Assembly: GCA_030826945.1 (NCBI GenBank) | Contig: JAPQLC010000024.1 | Location: forward strand, 18,242-82,241 | Length of the DNA stretch: 64,000 nucleotides | Source: Candidatus Thiobius zoothamnicola | GTDB lineage: Bacteria; Pseudomonadota; Gammaproteobacteria; Chromatiales; Chromatiaceae | Reading direction: 5' to 3' | Shown: piece by piece, positions 53,381 through 62,371 of the stretch | Numbering within the stretch: the stretch's first letter is position 1 | Layout of the letters: every line of letters starts with the position of its first letter | Program-made: the position numbers and the translations under genes | The notes under the pieces: model-generated | The model's input: only the letters and a program-made list of their open reading frames with translations | Databases searched by the model: none | What the model was told of the DNA's origin: nothing

Positions 53381-54300
53381 TGTGCAATAGCGAGTTGGTA
53401 GTCCAAAGGGGTTGAGACCGGCAAACCGGGATGGGTGGGTGCCATGGATGGATCGTCAAATTGCCCGGCGATGGCGTCTTTGGCTTTATAAAGTTCTTCC
53501 AGCAGTTCCGGGTAGTCCGGGATATCAGCATCCCACTCCAGCAGGGTTGAGGTTTCACCGGCTAATGCATGGAATAGCGCATAAAGCCGCCAAACGGGCT
53601 TTGGTACTGGGTGATCATGGGTGTCAATCAAATAGTCGCCATAATCGGTTGGTCCGGCCAAATGTATCTGCACCACTTTATCTAAAGGGAGGGCGTTGAG
53701 GTAGCTTTCCGGGGCGTAATCATGATTCCGACTGGAAACATACACATTGTTTAAGTCGAGCAGCAAACCACAGCCTGTCTCCTCGGTTAAAGCGGCTAAA
53801 TAATCCGCCTCAGTCAGGGTGGACTCATCCCATTCCAGGTAGGTGCTTGGGTTTTCCAGAATGAGTGGGCGCTGTAAAAAATCCTGCACTTGAATAATGC
53901 GCTTGCTGACGTGTTTGAGGGATTCTTCCGTCAGTGGCAAGGGCAACAAATCATGTGAGTTGATTCCCAGCACGCCTGTCCAACAGAGGTGGTCTGATAT
54001 CCAGACGGGGTTTAATTCATCGGCCAATACCTTCAATGCATCAAGATAATCGAAATTTAATGGCTCTGTGCTGCCGATTGACATGGATACGCCATGCATG
54101 ACGAGTGGAGTGGTTTCACGGATTTTGTCCAATGCATAGCGTGGGTAGCCATAATTTCCAATGAAATTTTCGCTGATGATCTCAAACCAGTCAACGCCAG
54201 GGCCATGTTCGAGAATATGGTTTAAATGTTTACTTCTCAGGCCAACGCCATAACCCAGAACAGGTAAGTCGAGTTTTTTGATGGGATTTTGATGCGGCAT
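53377..54300 (-). CDS. DUF692 multinuclear iron enzyme (MbnB/BufB-like)
   Basis: The 307-residue TIM-barrel protein is of the DUF692 family, whose studied members (MbnB, TglH, BufB) use two or three irons to rearrange peptide cysteines. ATG 54300 has GGA about 9 bases upstream. Candidate iron ligands are all recognisable: His69 in MHGVSMS, Asp103/His104 in SDHLCW, Glu149/Asn150 in LENPS, Asp182 with Asn184/185 in DLNNVY, His213 in QIHLAG, Asp226/His228 in IDTHDHPV, and Glu255/Asp257 in LEWDAD. The usual AGH after QIHLAG reads AGP (Pro217), a deviation. Its substrate is inferred to be the cysteine-rich segment of the gene upstream. Confidence 0.9.
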   Translation of the reverse strand: MPHQNPIKKLDLPVLGYGVGLRSKHLNHILEHGPGVDWFEIISENFIGNYGYPRYALDKIRETTPLVMHGVSMSIGSTEPLNFDYLDALKVLADELNPVWISDHLCWTGVLGINSHDLLPLPLTEESLKHVSKRIIQVQDFLQRPLILENPSTYLEWDESTLTEADYLAALTEETGCGLLLDLNNVYVSSRNHDYAPESYLNALPLDKVVQIHLAGPTDYGDYLIDTHDHPVPKPVWRLYALFHALAGETSTLLEWDADIPDYPELLEELYKAKDAIAGQFDDPSMAPTHPGLPVSTPLDYQLAIAQ

Positions 54301-54310
54301 AAATGCGTCC

Positions 54311-54343
54311 AAAAAAATGCCCCATGCTTGTTCGGCATGGGGC
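54311..54343 (-). terminator. Terminator/attenuator between the ferritin-like gene and DUF692
   Basis: On the minus strand GCCCCATGC pairs with GCATGGGGC around a 7-base loop, followed after CAT... by seven T (54311-54317). It sits 20 bases after the 704-residue gene and just before the DUF692 start, so most transcripts would end here and fewer would reach the modification genes. Confidence 0.8.
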
Positions 54344-54363
54344 GGGCAGAGCCTTATCGGCGT

Positions 54364-56478
54364 TTAGTTGGGGATCAGCGCAATACGCATGTCATTGGGT
54401 TGTGGTTTTTTGGGAGCCTTTTCACCTTTTGCTTCCAATACTTTGGTGTAGGCTTCCCAGGCTGCATCGTATACGGTGGTGCCGGTTTTAAAAGGTATGG
54501 TGGCGGGTTCTCCTGCGTCATTGGTTAATTTTACCGGCGTGAAATCGCCATCCTCATCGCGCTCGAAGTTGTACAGCGTCATTTCGGCTTCTCCGCTTGA
54601 TACCCTTAGCATTTGCGAAGCTGAGATCGGTACGGAGCAGCCCGCCAAGGTTTTACATTGGTTATCGCCTGGCGCTGTGTAGTAGGTATCATCCAATTTT
54701 TTGCACTTTTTCTTTGGACTAGGCAATACCTTCTCGCAATCCAGTGCGACCACGCCACAAGCGCCTTGTGTACGGCACGAGTTGGCGTTTTTACAGGTGT
54801 GATAAGCTTCGCTGGCGGCGCACGAGTTGCCCGGATTTTCGAAATCCAGGCCTTGACAGGCATTAAACAAATTGTCTGTGCGGCTTGGCCTGCCGATACC
54901 CAAAGAAAGATCAGGCGTTTCACCATACACAGCCCAGATGATGGATATGCGGTCGCCGGAAGCGCGCATGGCACCTAATGGCAAGCCATAATTCTCATCG
55001 CGCCAGAATTGATTCAATGAGCGTACTACGCCATAAATGGCACCCACCGCGCCTTGGCTGAAGGCTTCAAAATAATCGCCTGACTTGCCACGTTTGTCTT
55101 TTAAACGGTTCATGGAATTGGCGACTTCAGCGGGCGTTGGGATAGCGCAGCGCGGATCCTGATCTTTTGCGCCATTACAGTCTTCAGGCGCAACATAATC
55201 GTGATTTTTCAGGTCGTTTTCGTTCCAGCAATGACCGGCGTTGTGCCAATCAACCCAGGTTTCAATTTGATCCAGTTTGTCGCGGATTTCATCAAAGCGT
55301 GCGTAATGGGTATCCGTCTCGTATTGCGCGCGAGCGCAGGCATGGGTTGCTTCATCATCCGGCAATTTGACGCCATCATCATTGTAAGAGGGGTACTTTG
55401 TTGCAATCACAGCCTCATCGGGTTGATATTTTTTAAGTACTTCACCCTCTGAATCAAATGACTGGTTATCGTGGTGCCCTTCACCTTGGTCTACAATGGC
55501 CGACATCATTTTTATGGCGGTTTTAAAGGCTTTAGACGGAGGAACGCAATTAAAGTCGGTTTTGATGCGCGGAAATTCGTCACCCTTATAGTTGTTGAAC
55601 ATGACCTTCCTTTTGTCATATTCCGGGCTGTCTTCGGGTATACAATTTTCCATATCCCCGCTGTAGCCCTTTTTCTTCAGATTTTCACAATACAGGATTT
55701 CAAATAACCTGGGGCGCTGGGTAATCTCCACGTCATCGCGTTCAAAAGTCCAGCCTAAATCATCATATAACCTTTCATAGGTGTATCCTTTGTATTTGAT
55801 GCTGGCGTATTCCGCGTAGCATTCATACATATGTCCGATCGAACCAAACATGGGTAAATCGCCTTCATCGTCGTCGGCCTCCCAGTCGGCAAAAGGGGTT
55901 TCGGGGAAATAAAGGTGTGTTTTGTCGGACTTGATATTTGCCTTGGCTTTCTCATCATCCTGTTCAATCAGGCGGAACAGGTCAATGCTGTTTTGATCCA
56001 GCGGGCCGAGTTTTACCTCAAGGTGGCTGGTATTTTGGGTATCTCTCAGGTCAACGATGCCTGGGACAATTTTGTTACCCTCGCCGTAAGCCTTCCAGCC
56101 ATTATCAGAACGTTGTAAAGGCCCACGGGTGAATTTAGGGCGTTTGCCAATGGCGGTGGCTAGATTGGCGGTTAGCTCCAGATGGAACATTTCCTGGATG
56201 AAAACGCCGAAAATCGAGTTAAAGGCCTTTTCGTTTTCGTTTTCTGCATCGCAGGTCGGTTCTGAGCCAGGCCAGATTCGGCCTTTATAGTGATCGAAAT
56301 TGTTGATATTGACTTGATGCATCCCTTTGATGGAATACATGGATGTCATATACAGCGGGATAGTAAAAAGTTCGACATCAATGGCGCGTTGTGCGATTGC
56401 GCGTAATGCTGCTTTGTCTGCTTCAAAGTCTTCTTCGTAGTTTCGTTTTTTGATTTTATCACGATCAATAATACTCAT
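54364..56478 (-). CDS. VioB-like ferritin-fold protein with Cys-rich C-terminal segment
   Basis: The 704-residue protein starts at ATG 56478 (AAAGG 10 bases upstream; a TTG six bases earlier is possible). It has no signal peptide. The N-terminal third resembles the ferritin-like domain of VioB-type iminophenyl-pyruvate dimer synthases: DVELFTIPLYMTSMYSIKG (Glu36), then FIQEMFHLELTANLATAIG with Glu96 and His99, plausible di-iron ligands. After a long middle part comes a segment with nine cysteines at 541, 553, 562, 568, 574, 581, 592, 608 and 614. It includes TCKNANSCRTQGACG and NQCKTLAGCSVPIS, spaced like the CKGxNxCKGQGGC repeats of BufA2-type precursors. It is followed by DUF692 and DUF2063 genes. 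I infer that DUF692 modifies this segment; the catalytic role of the ferritin domain is unknown. Confidence 0.75.
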   Translation of the reverse strand: MSIIDRDKIKKRNYEEDFEADKAALRAIAQRAIDVELFTIPLYMTSMYSIKGMHQVNINNFDHYKGRIWPGSEPTCDAENENEKAFNSIFGVFIQEMFHLELTANLATAIGKRPKFTRGPLQRSDNGWKAYGEGNKIVPGIVDLRDTQNTSHLEVKLGPLDQNSIDLFRLIEQDDEKAKANIKSDKTHLYFPETPFADWEADDDEGDLPMFGSIGHMYECYAEYASIKYKGYTYERLYDDLGWTFERDDVEITQRPRLFEILYCENLKKKGYSGDMENCIPEDSPEYDKRKVMFNNYKGDEFPRIKTDFNCVPPSKAFKTAIKMMSAIVDQGEGHHDNQSFDSEGEVLKKYQPDEAVIATKYPSYNDDGVKLPDDEATHACARAQYETDTHYARFDEIRDKLDQIETWVDWHNAGHCWNENDLKNHDYVAPEDCNGAKDQDPRCAIPTPAEVANSMNRLKDKRGKSGDYFEAFSQGAVGAIYGVVRSLNQFWRDENYGLPLGAMRASGDRISIIWAVYGETPDLSLGIGRPSRTDNLFNACQGLDFENPGNSCAASEAYHTCKNANSCRTQGACGVVALDCEKVLPSPKKKCKKLDDTYYTAPGDNQCKTLAGCSVPISASQMLRVSSGEAEMTLYNFERDEDGDFTPVKLTNDAGEPATIPFKTGTTVYDAAWEAYTKVLEAKGEKAPKKPQPNDMRIALIPN

Positions 56479-56797
56479 CTTCAAGTTACCTTTTGCGTCA
56501 GGTTAATCAGTTGGTATTCAGCTTCCTGTGTGAAGCGATTAGTGATCATTTCAATCCTTTAGCCATTGTCCTTGGATGATCTCAGGTAAATTACATGTGC
56601 TTTTACTGTAAAAAGCGGACTTAGAGTATGCTTGTAATTTGACGGAGAAATAATGAATTGATGAAAGTAATATTTCAATAGAAATTAAGTAACTTCCTAT
56701 TTAATTAAATAGTTAATTTATGGCCTTCTTGGTTGGGTGGCGGCTGATCATTCAAAATTGTTTTGTGGGAAATGATAGACAAAGGGTAGTGGTTTAA
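56479..56797. other. Divergent region, ferritin-like gene/rsxE
   Basis: This 319-base, very A+T-rich region separates the three-gene DUF692 unit (minus) from rsxE (plus) and must carry both promoters. No clear -35/-10 pair or known metal-regulator box was found. An inverted run, CTATTTAATTAAATAG, lies near 56697-56712. Confidence 0.4.
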
Positions 56798-57493
56798 ATG
56801 CGTGTGGATACATCAAGCGTTAATTATGGGAAAATCGCGGCGGATGGCTTGTGGCGCAATAATCAGGCGTTGGTCGCTTTATTGGGGCTGTGTCCTTTAT
56901 TGGCGGTGACTAATACATTGATTAATGGGTTGGGGCTGGGGTTGGCGACGACCTTGGTATTGTTGTTGTCCAATCTGTCTGTCTCAGCGATTCGGCATTG
57001 GGTTCCAAGTGAAGTCCGCCTGCCGATTTTTGTGTTGATTATTGCGTCGTTTGTCACCACGGTGGAATTGGTGATGAACGCTTATTTTCACGAGTTCTAT
57101 AAGATTCTGGGCATTTTTATCCCCTTGATCGTGACCAATTGCGCCATTATTGGCCGTGCTGAGGCTTTTGCTTCGCGTAACCCGATGCGTGCCGCTGCCG
57201 TTGATGGCTTGGCGATGGGCGTGGGCTTCACACTCGCTTTAGTGGCATTGGGCGGCATGCGGGAATTGATCGGGCAGGGCACCTTGTTGGATGGTGCCCA
57301 TTTGATGTTTGGCGAATCGGCCAGCGCATGGCGTCTGTCGCTGGGAGAAGATTATCCAGGTATGTTGCTGGCGATTTTGCCGCCCGGCGCTTTTTTTGGT
57401 CTGGCGGCGTTGATTGCGTGCAAGAATGTGATTGATGAACGTTTAAAGCAGCCAGTGAAAACGTCTGCTTCTGCAATCAACGCCACGCCTTAA
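56798..57493 (+). CDS. rsxE: Rnf/Rsx electron-transport complex subunit E
   Basis: RsxE (RnfE) is an integral membrane subunit of the ion-translocating ferredoxin:NAD oxidoreductase, or of the SoxR-reducing complex. The 231-residue protein has six hydrophobic helices and the signatures [36 protein letters not shown] (buried-cluster Cys region) and [13 protein letters not shown]. The expected partners rnfA, B, C, D and G are not next to it: the gene upstream is divergent and hemL converges, with a 4-base overlap of the stops. It looks intact, so the rest of the complex should be elsewhere in the genome. Confidence 0.93.
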   Translation: MRVDTSSVNYGKIAADGLWRNNQALVALLGLCPLLAVTNTLINGLGLGLATTLVLLLSNLSVSAIRHWVPSEVRLPIFVLIIASFVTTVELVMNAYFHEFYKILGIFIPLIVTNCAIIGRAEAFASRNPMRAAAVDGLAMGVGFTLALVALGGMRELIGQGTLLDGAHLMFGESASAWRLSLGEDYPGMLLAILPPGAFFGLAALIACKNVIDERLKQPVKTSASAINATP

Positions 57494-58773
57494 TCTGATA
57501 GTCGCTGGAAGCTTTTCGCGGCAGCAGCGAGGGTCGCATCCAAATCTTCCCGGGTATGGGCGGCGGAAACAAACCCAGCCTCAAAAGCAGATGGTGCCAG
57601 GTATACGCCTTCCTCCAGCATGGCATGGAAGAAGGTTTTGAAGTGCTGTTGATTGCAGGCCATGGCACCGGTGAAGTTATGCACGGTTTTTGCTTCAGTG
57701 AAGAATAGGCCGAACATTCCGCCAACCTGGTTGGTGGTCATGGGAATGCCCGCTTGTTTGGCCGCATTTGATAAGCCTCCTAATAAATAGCGGGTTTGCG
57801 CCGTTAAAGATTCATGAAAACCAGCTTCACTGATTAATTCGAGTGTTTTCAACCCAGCGGACATGGCGACTGGGTTGCCGGATAATGTGCCTGCTTGATA
57901 AACCGGACCTAGCGGCGCAATTTGCATCATGATGTCCCGTTTACCGCCGAAAGCACCAACCGGCATGCCTCCACCGATAATTTTGCCCAACGTGGTCAAA
58001 TCCGGCTGGACGCTGTATAGACCTTGAGCGCCGTCCAGAGCGACCCGGAAGCCGGTCATCACTTCATCAAATATCAACACGCTGCCGAATTGGTCACAAA
58101 TTTGACGTAATCCTGACAGAAAGCCGTCGGCGGGTGGGATGCAGTTCATGTTGCCAGCCACGGGTTCCACAATGATGCCAGCGATTTGCTCGCCGATTTC
58201 GGCGAATGTCTGGTTGACCTGTTCAAGGTCATTGTAGTTGAGGGTGATGGTGTGTTCGGCCAGCGCGGCGGGTACGCCAGGCGAGGAAGGTTCACCTAGC
58301 GTCAATGCGCCAGAACCGGCTTTGACTAACAAAGCGTCTGAATGGCCGTGATAACAGCCTTCGAATTTGACGATTTTATCCCGACCCGTGTAGCCGCGCG
58401 CCAGACGAATGGCGGACATGGTCGCTTCCGTACCGGATGACACCATCCTGACCAGTTCAATGGATGGCATGAGTTCGCAGACTTTATCGGCCATGGCGGT
58501 TTCCAGCTCGGTGGGCGCGCCAAAAGACAGGCCATGCCGAATGGTATCGCTGACTGCGCGAATCACTTCAGGGTGGGCATGTCCCAGGATCATTGGCCCC
58601 CATGAGCCGACGTAATCAATATAACGCTTGTCTTCAACATCCAGCAGATAAGCGCCTGTGGCTTGTTTGATAAATACCGGATCGCCGCCGACGCCGTTAA
58701 ATGCCCGCACAGGGGAATTCACCCCGCCAGGAATGTGTTGTTGGGCCTGTTGAAAAAGATTTGTGTGGCTCAT
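57490..58773 (-). CDS. hemL: Glutamate-1-semialdehyde 2,1-aminomutase
   Basis: HemL makes 5-aminolevulinate from glutamate-1-semialdehyde in the C5 heme pathway. The 427-residue PLP enzyme starts [25 protein letters not shown]. It shows [21 protein letters not shown], the PLP-binding [17 protein letters not shown] and the Schiff-base Lys in [17 protein letters not shown] (about residue 265). [19 protein letters not shown] is also typical. It lies between rsxE and ponA, with no other heme genes nearby. Confidence 0.97.
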   Translation of the reverse strand: MSHTNLFQQAQQHIPGGVNSPVRAFNGVGGDPVFIKQATGAYLLDVEDKRYIDYVGSWGPMILGHAHPEVIRAVSDTIRHGLSFGAPTELETAMADKVCELMPSIELVRMVSSGTEATMSAIRLARGYTGRDKIVKFEGCYHGHSDALLVKAGSGALTLGEPSSPGVPAALAEHTITLNYNDLEQVNQTFAEIGEQIAGIIVEPVAGNMNCIPPADGFLSGLRQICDQFGSVLIFDEVMTGFRVALDGAQGLYSVQPDLTTLGKIIGGGMPVGAFGGKRDIMMQIAPLGPVYQAGTLSGNPVAMSAGLKTLELISEAGFHESLTAQTRYLLGGLSNAAKQAGIPMTTNQVGGMFGLFFTEAKTVHNFTGAMACNQQHFKTFFHAMLEEGVYLAPSAFEAGFVSAAHTREDLDATLAAAAKSFQRLSD

Positions 58774-58834
58774 CTGGACTCCGAGTCAGGTTAAAAAGAT
58801 GCCTCGCTACTGGCGGCCGGGCGGATCGTTCTCA

Positions 58835-58848
58835 TGACGACGCTATCT
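58835..58848 (-). repeat. Repeat end overlapping the ponA stop
   Basis: On the minus strand AGATAGCGTCGTCA follows the last sense codon of ponA, and its first two bases complete the stop TAG. The next bases (TGAGAACGA) resemble the inside of the right end of the 143-bp copy (TGCGAGCGA). No opposite end was found before hemL. Confidence 0.55.
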
Positions 58849-61219
58849 AGAAAAGTTCGTCATCAGGTGGGGGAGTGCTGGTGCCTGGTGGATTGAATAC
58901 CGGGGTGCCGATAGGGTCAGTCGGTGTATCGCTTGGGCTGTCCGGTAGTTTGTCGTCAGCGAAGATTTCGAACATGGCTTGTCGGGTCGCCGTGGATGCG
59001 CGTAATCCTGTTTTGGCGTCAATGCGCACAGTCGTGATGCCTTCTGGCATGCGCGGTGGTTGATCTTCAATATCGGTGAGTGCGGTTTGCATATAGTCGA
59101 TCCATGCTGGTAGGGCGGCTCTTCCCCCGACTTCGCCACGTCCGAGGACGCTGTTGTCATCGAAACCCACCCAGACGCTGGTGACAATAGAACCATTAAA
59201 GCCGTTAAACCAGGCATCCCGCTGATCGTTCGTGGTGCCGGTTTTGCCCGCAATATCTTTTCTGCCGAGTTTTTTCGCTTTGGTTGCCGTGCCGTAGCGG
59301 ATGACATCCTGCAGGATGGAATACATTAAAAAACGATTTTGCGCGCTGATTGCCCGGGGAGCCGGTTTGGGGCAGTCGTTTTCACAGGCGGTGAATGGAT
59401 CATGGCGGTAAACGGTTTTTCCCCCTTGATCCACACGTTCAATAAAGTAAGGCTCAACCAGATAACCGCCATTCGACAATACGGCATAGCCACGCGCCAT
59501 TTGTAAAGGCGTCACGCTGGCATTGCCCAAAGCGAGTGAGAGGTTAGGCGATAGTTTGTCCGCGCTAAAACCGAATTTGGTGATGTACTCAACCGTATCT
59601 TGGATACCCATGTGTTTTAACAAGCGAACCGACACCAGATTACGGGAATATGTCAAGGCGACGCGCAAACGGGTTGGGCCATAAAAGCGCCCGGAATAGT
59701 TTTTTGGACGCCATGCGCCTTCCAGGCTCGGGTCATCGAATACTACCGGGGCATCATTGATGATGCTTGCTGGCGTAAAATCTTTCGCTAATGCGGCGGC
59801 GTAAACGAAAGGTTTCAACCCTGAACCGGGTTGGCGCATCGCCTGGGTCACCCGATTGAATTGACTGGTGTAGTAATCATATCCGCCAACCAGCGCCAGA
59901 ATGGCACCATCGGATGATCGCAGGGAAGTTAATGCGCCGGACACTTTGGGTTTTTGCGCCAGTCGCCAGCCGTTGGCCGTGTTGCGTATATGGATCAAGT
60001 CACCCGTTTTCAACAGATCGGCGGCATTCTCTGGCGCTGGACCTTGCCGGTTGACAGATTGATAAGCTTTTGCCCATTGCAAGCCTGGCCAGGGCAGCGT
60101 GATGGATGCTTGTTCATCGGTGCGGACGTTGACGCTTTGCTGATCAACCTGAGTGACGATAGCGGGCTGCAAATCAGCGATGCGCTGTGTTTGAAGCCTG
60201 TTGTTGAGTTCATCGTCGGTCAGCTTTTGCCAATCAAGGTGCTTTATTGGGCCGTGATAACCATGGCGATCCGTATAATCATTCAGCGCCTGACGTAGCG
60301 CCCGATTGGCAGCGGTTTGTTCCCGCGTTTGGATGGTGGTGTAGACATGGTAGCCATCCGTATAAGCGGAATCGCCATGGGTTTTGACCATTTCGGCCCG
60401 TGCCATTTCAGCGATGTAAGGTGCTTCAGCCAGGATTTCAGGCGTGTGTTTTTTCGCGCTGACCGGTTTTTCCATGGCTTTGTCATAGGCGGCTTGGGAG
60501 ATCAATTGCAAGGTCAGCATGCGGCCAAGCACATAATTGCGGCGGTTGAGCGCGCGCTCAGGATTGATCAGCGGGTTATAGCTGGAGGGGGCTTTGGGTA
60601 ATCCCGCAATCATGGCGGTTTGGGCGAGAGTCAGTTGATCTAAAGTTGCGCCGTAATACGCTTTTGCAGCGGCGGCGATGCCATAAGCGCGTTGGCCGAG
60701 GTAGATTTTATTCACATAAAGCTCGAAGATTTCTCCCTTGGTCAGTTTTTGTTCGATGCGTAAGGCGAGAAATATTTCGTAAATTTTGCGCAAATAGGTT
60801 TTCTGTCGCGTGAGATAAAAATTACGTGCGACCTGCATGGTGATGGTGCTGCCGCCTTGTTGGCGTTCGCCGGTCATCAATAATTTCAAGCCAGCGCGTG
60901 CCAAACCCCGTAGATCAATGCCTGAATGATGAAAGAAATCATCATCCTCTGCTGCAATGATGGCATTCACCATGCTGCGTGGAATGTCGGAGAATTGGAC
61001 AGACGACCTTCTTTTCTCCCCGAACTCGGCGATCAGGTCGCCTTCTTTGGAATATATCCTCAAAGGCACCTGAAGTTGTATTTTGCGTAATTCCTCGACA
61101 TCCGGCAGGTTGGGTGAAATCGAATGGTAATAAGCGAAAACGCCAGCGCCGGTAAGCAAAAAGGCGCTGATGACGCCCAGAGCGAGGCCTGCCATCAGCA
61201 GTTTATAAAACCATTTCAT
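58847..61219 (-). CDS. mrcA: Class A penicillin-binding protein 1A
   Basis: PBP1A is a bifunctional inner-membrane enzyme that polymerises and cross-links peptidoglycan. ATG 61219 (MKWFYKLLMAGLALGV) gives 790 residues; upstream codons lack a ribosome-binding site. There is one N-terminal transmembrane helix. The GT51 glycosyltransferase has IIAAEDDDFFHHSGID (catalytic Glu), GGSTITMQVARNFYL and EIFELYVNKIYLG. An OB-like insertion follows, then the transpeptidase with active-site Ser in RQPGSGLKPF, YSRNL as second motif and AGKTGTTNDQRDAWF. The gene family is usually called mrcA or ponA. It is divergent from the LysR gene. Confidence 0.95.
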   Translation of the reverse strand: MKWFYKLLMAGLALGVISAFLLTGAGVFAYYHSISPNLPDVEELRKIQLQVPLRIYSKEGDLIAEFGEKRRSSVQFSDIPRSMVNAIIAAEDDDFFHHSGIDLRGLARAGLKLLMTGERQQGGSTITMQVARNFYLTRQKTYLRKIYEIFLALRIEQKLTKGEIFELYVNKIYLGQRAYGIAAAAKAYYGATLDQLTLAQTAMIAGLPKAPSSYNPLINPERALNRRNYVLGRMLTLQLISQAAYDKAMEKPVSAKKHTPEILAEAPYIAEMARAEMVKTHGDSAYTDGYHVYTTIQTREQTAANRALRQALNDYTDRHGYHGPIKHLDWQKLTDDELNNRLQTQRIADLQPAIVTQVDQQSVNVRTDEQASITLPWPGLQWAKAYQSVNRQGPAPENAADLLKTGDLIHIRNTANGWRLAQKPKVSGALTSLRSSDGAILALVGGYDYYTSQFNRVTQAMRQPGSGLKPFVYAAALAKDFTPASIINDAPVVFDDPSLEGAWRPKNYSGRFYGPTRLRVALTYSRNLVSVRLLKHMGIQDTVEYITKFGFSADKLSPNLSLALGNASVTPLQMARGYAVLSNGGYLVEPYFIERVDQGGKTVYRHDPFTACENDCPKPAPRAISAQNRFLMYSILQDVIRYGTATKAKKLGRKDIAGKTGTTNDQRDAWFNGFNGSIVTSVWVGFDDNSVLGRGEVGGRAALPAWIDYMQTALTDIEDQPPRMPEGITTVRIDAKTGLRASTATRQAMFEIFADDKLPDSPSDTPTDPIGTPVFNPPGTSTPPPDDELF

Positions 61220-61288
61220 AAAAGATATGGGGCTGTCATTGTGCGGAATGGTGGGCAGTTTAGCAGTTTGCCGGCCCAACAGTCTTTT

Positions 61289-61318
61289 TTGATATAGCTC
61301 GCTTGTCTATGGTATAAG
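61289..61318 (+). promoter_or_regulatory. Sigma-70-type promoter upstream of the LysR gene
   Basis: -35 TTGATA (61289-61294), 18-base spacer, -10 TATAAG (61313-61318). It would give a leader of about 135 bases containing the inverted repeat GTTCTGC...GCAGAAC (61362-61396). Confidence 0.5.
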
Positions 61319-61462
61319 CAGCGCTTATTCATGGACTTTCAGATTTAATTTAGTGAAAAGGTTCTGCACTAGGTTTGTCCTGAGCTTGAGCAGAACATGT
61401 TGATGATACGTATGGGTATCTGGGAATGATAATGACTGTTGGATATAAAAAAGAGGTGCGAC

Positions 61463-62368
61463 ATGGCTGATCGCCGTTTACAGGTATTCCACACTGTTGC
61501 TCGTTTGTTAAGTTTCACCAAGGCGGCGGAAACGCTGCATATGACTCAGCCTGCGGTGACCTTTCAGGTCCGTCAACTGGAGGAATATTTCAATACGCGT
61601 TTATTTGATCGAACGCATAACCGAATCAGTCTGACCGATGCTGGCGGCAGGGTGTTTGCTTATGCCGATCGCATTTTTGAGCTTTACACCGAAATGGAAA
61701 ACAGCGTACGTGAAATGACCGGCGAAATCAGTGGTTCGCTGACCATTGGTGCCAGCACGACCATCGCTGAATATATGCTGCCTGCTTTACTGGGGGATTT
61801 CCGTAATCAGTATCCAGATGTCAGCATTCACCTGAAAGTGTCGAACACCGAAGGTATTGTTTCCATGGTGGAAAACAACGCGATTGATTTGGGCGTTGTG
61901 GAAGCGCCGGTCAGTAATAAAAATCTGGTTGTGGGTAAATGTCGTGAGGATCGTCTGGTCGCTATCGTGCCTCCCAAGCATCCGATGTCAGGTAAAGCTG
62001 TGGTGACTATGGAAGAATTGCTGGAATATCCCTTTATTTGCCGCGAAGAAGGCTCCGGCACGCGCGAAGTCATTAATGAATACATCTGTCAGAGCGATGA
62101 ATCCAAGCAGGCGATGAGCGTCGCCATGGAATTGGGCAGCCCGGAAGCGGTTAAAGGTGCCGTAGAGGCAGGCATGGGTGTGTCCATCGTGTCATACGCG
62201 ACTATTCAAAAGGAATTGCGGTTGGGTACTTTGTTAGCGTTGCAGCTTGACCCGCCGTTGGTCAGGCCTTTCTCGTTCGTGCATCAAAAACAAAAATTCC
62301 GCGTCCGGGTGATGGAGGAGTTGCTGGATTTCGCCAGGAATTATTGCCAAGAAAAAGTTGCGGATTAA
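61463..62368 (+). CDS. LysR-family transcriptional regulator (YeiE/CysL-like)
   Basis: The product is a 301-residue LysR regulator from ATG 61463, which has AGAGG 7 bases upstream. The N-terminal helix-turn-helix is FHTVARLLSFTKAAETLHMTQPAVTFQVRQLEEYF. The effector domain begins at GSLTIGASTTIAEYMLPALLGDF and contains FICREEGSGTREVINEYI, a pocket pattern typical of the YeiE/CysL/RbcR branch, whose members respond to sulfite or metabolic phosphate esters. The target is not obvious: ponA is divergent at a distance of 240 bases and a small unknown gene follows directly. Confidence 0.88.
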   Translation: MADRRLQVFHTVARLLSFTKAAETLHMTQPAVTFQVRQLEEYFNTRLFDRTHNRISLTDAGGRVFAYADRIFELYTEMENSVREMTGEISGSLTIGASTTIAEYMLPALLGDFRNQYPDVSIHLKVSNTEGIVSMVENNAIDLGVVEAPVSNKNLVVGKCREDRLVAIVPPKHPMSGKAVVTMEELLEYPFICREEGSGTREVINEYICQSDESKQAMSVAMELGSPEAVKGAVEAGMGVSIVSYATIQKELRLGTLLALQLDPPLVRPFSFVHQKQKFRVRVMEELLDFARNYCQEKVAD

Positions 62369-62371
62369 ACG

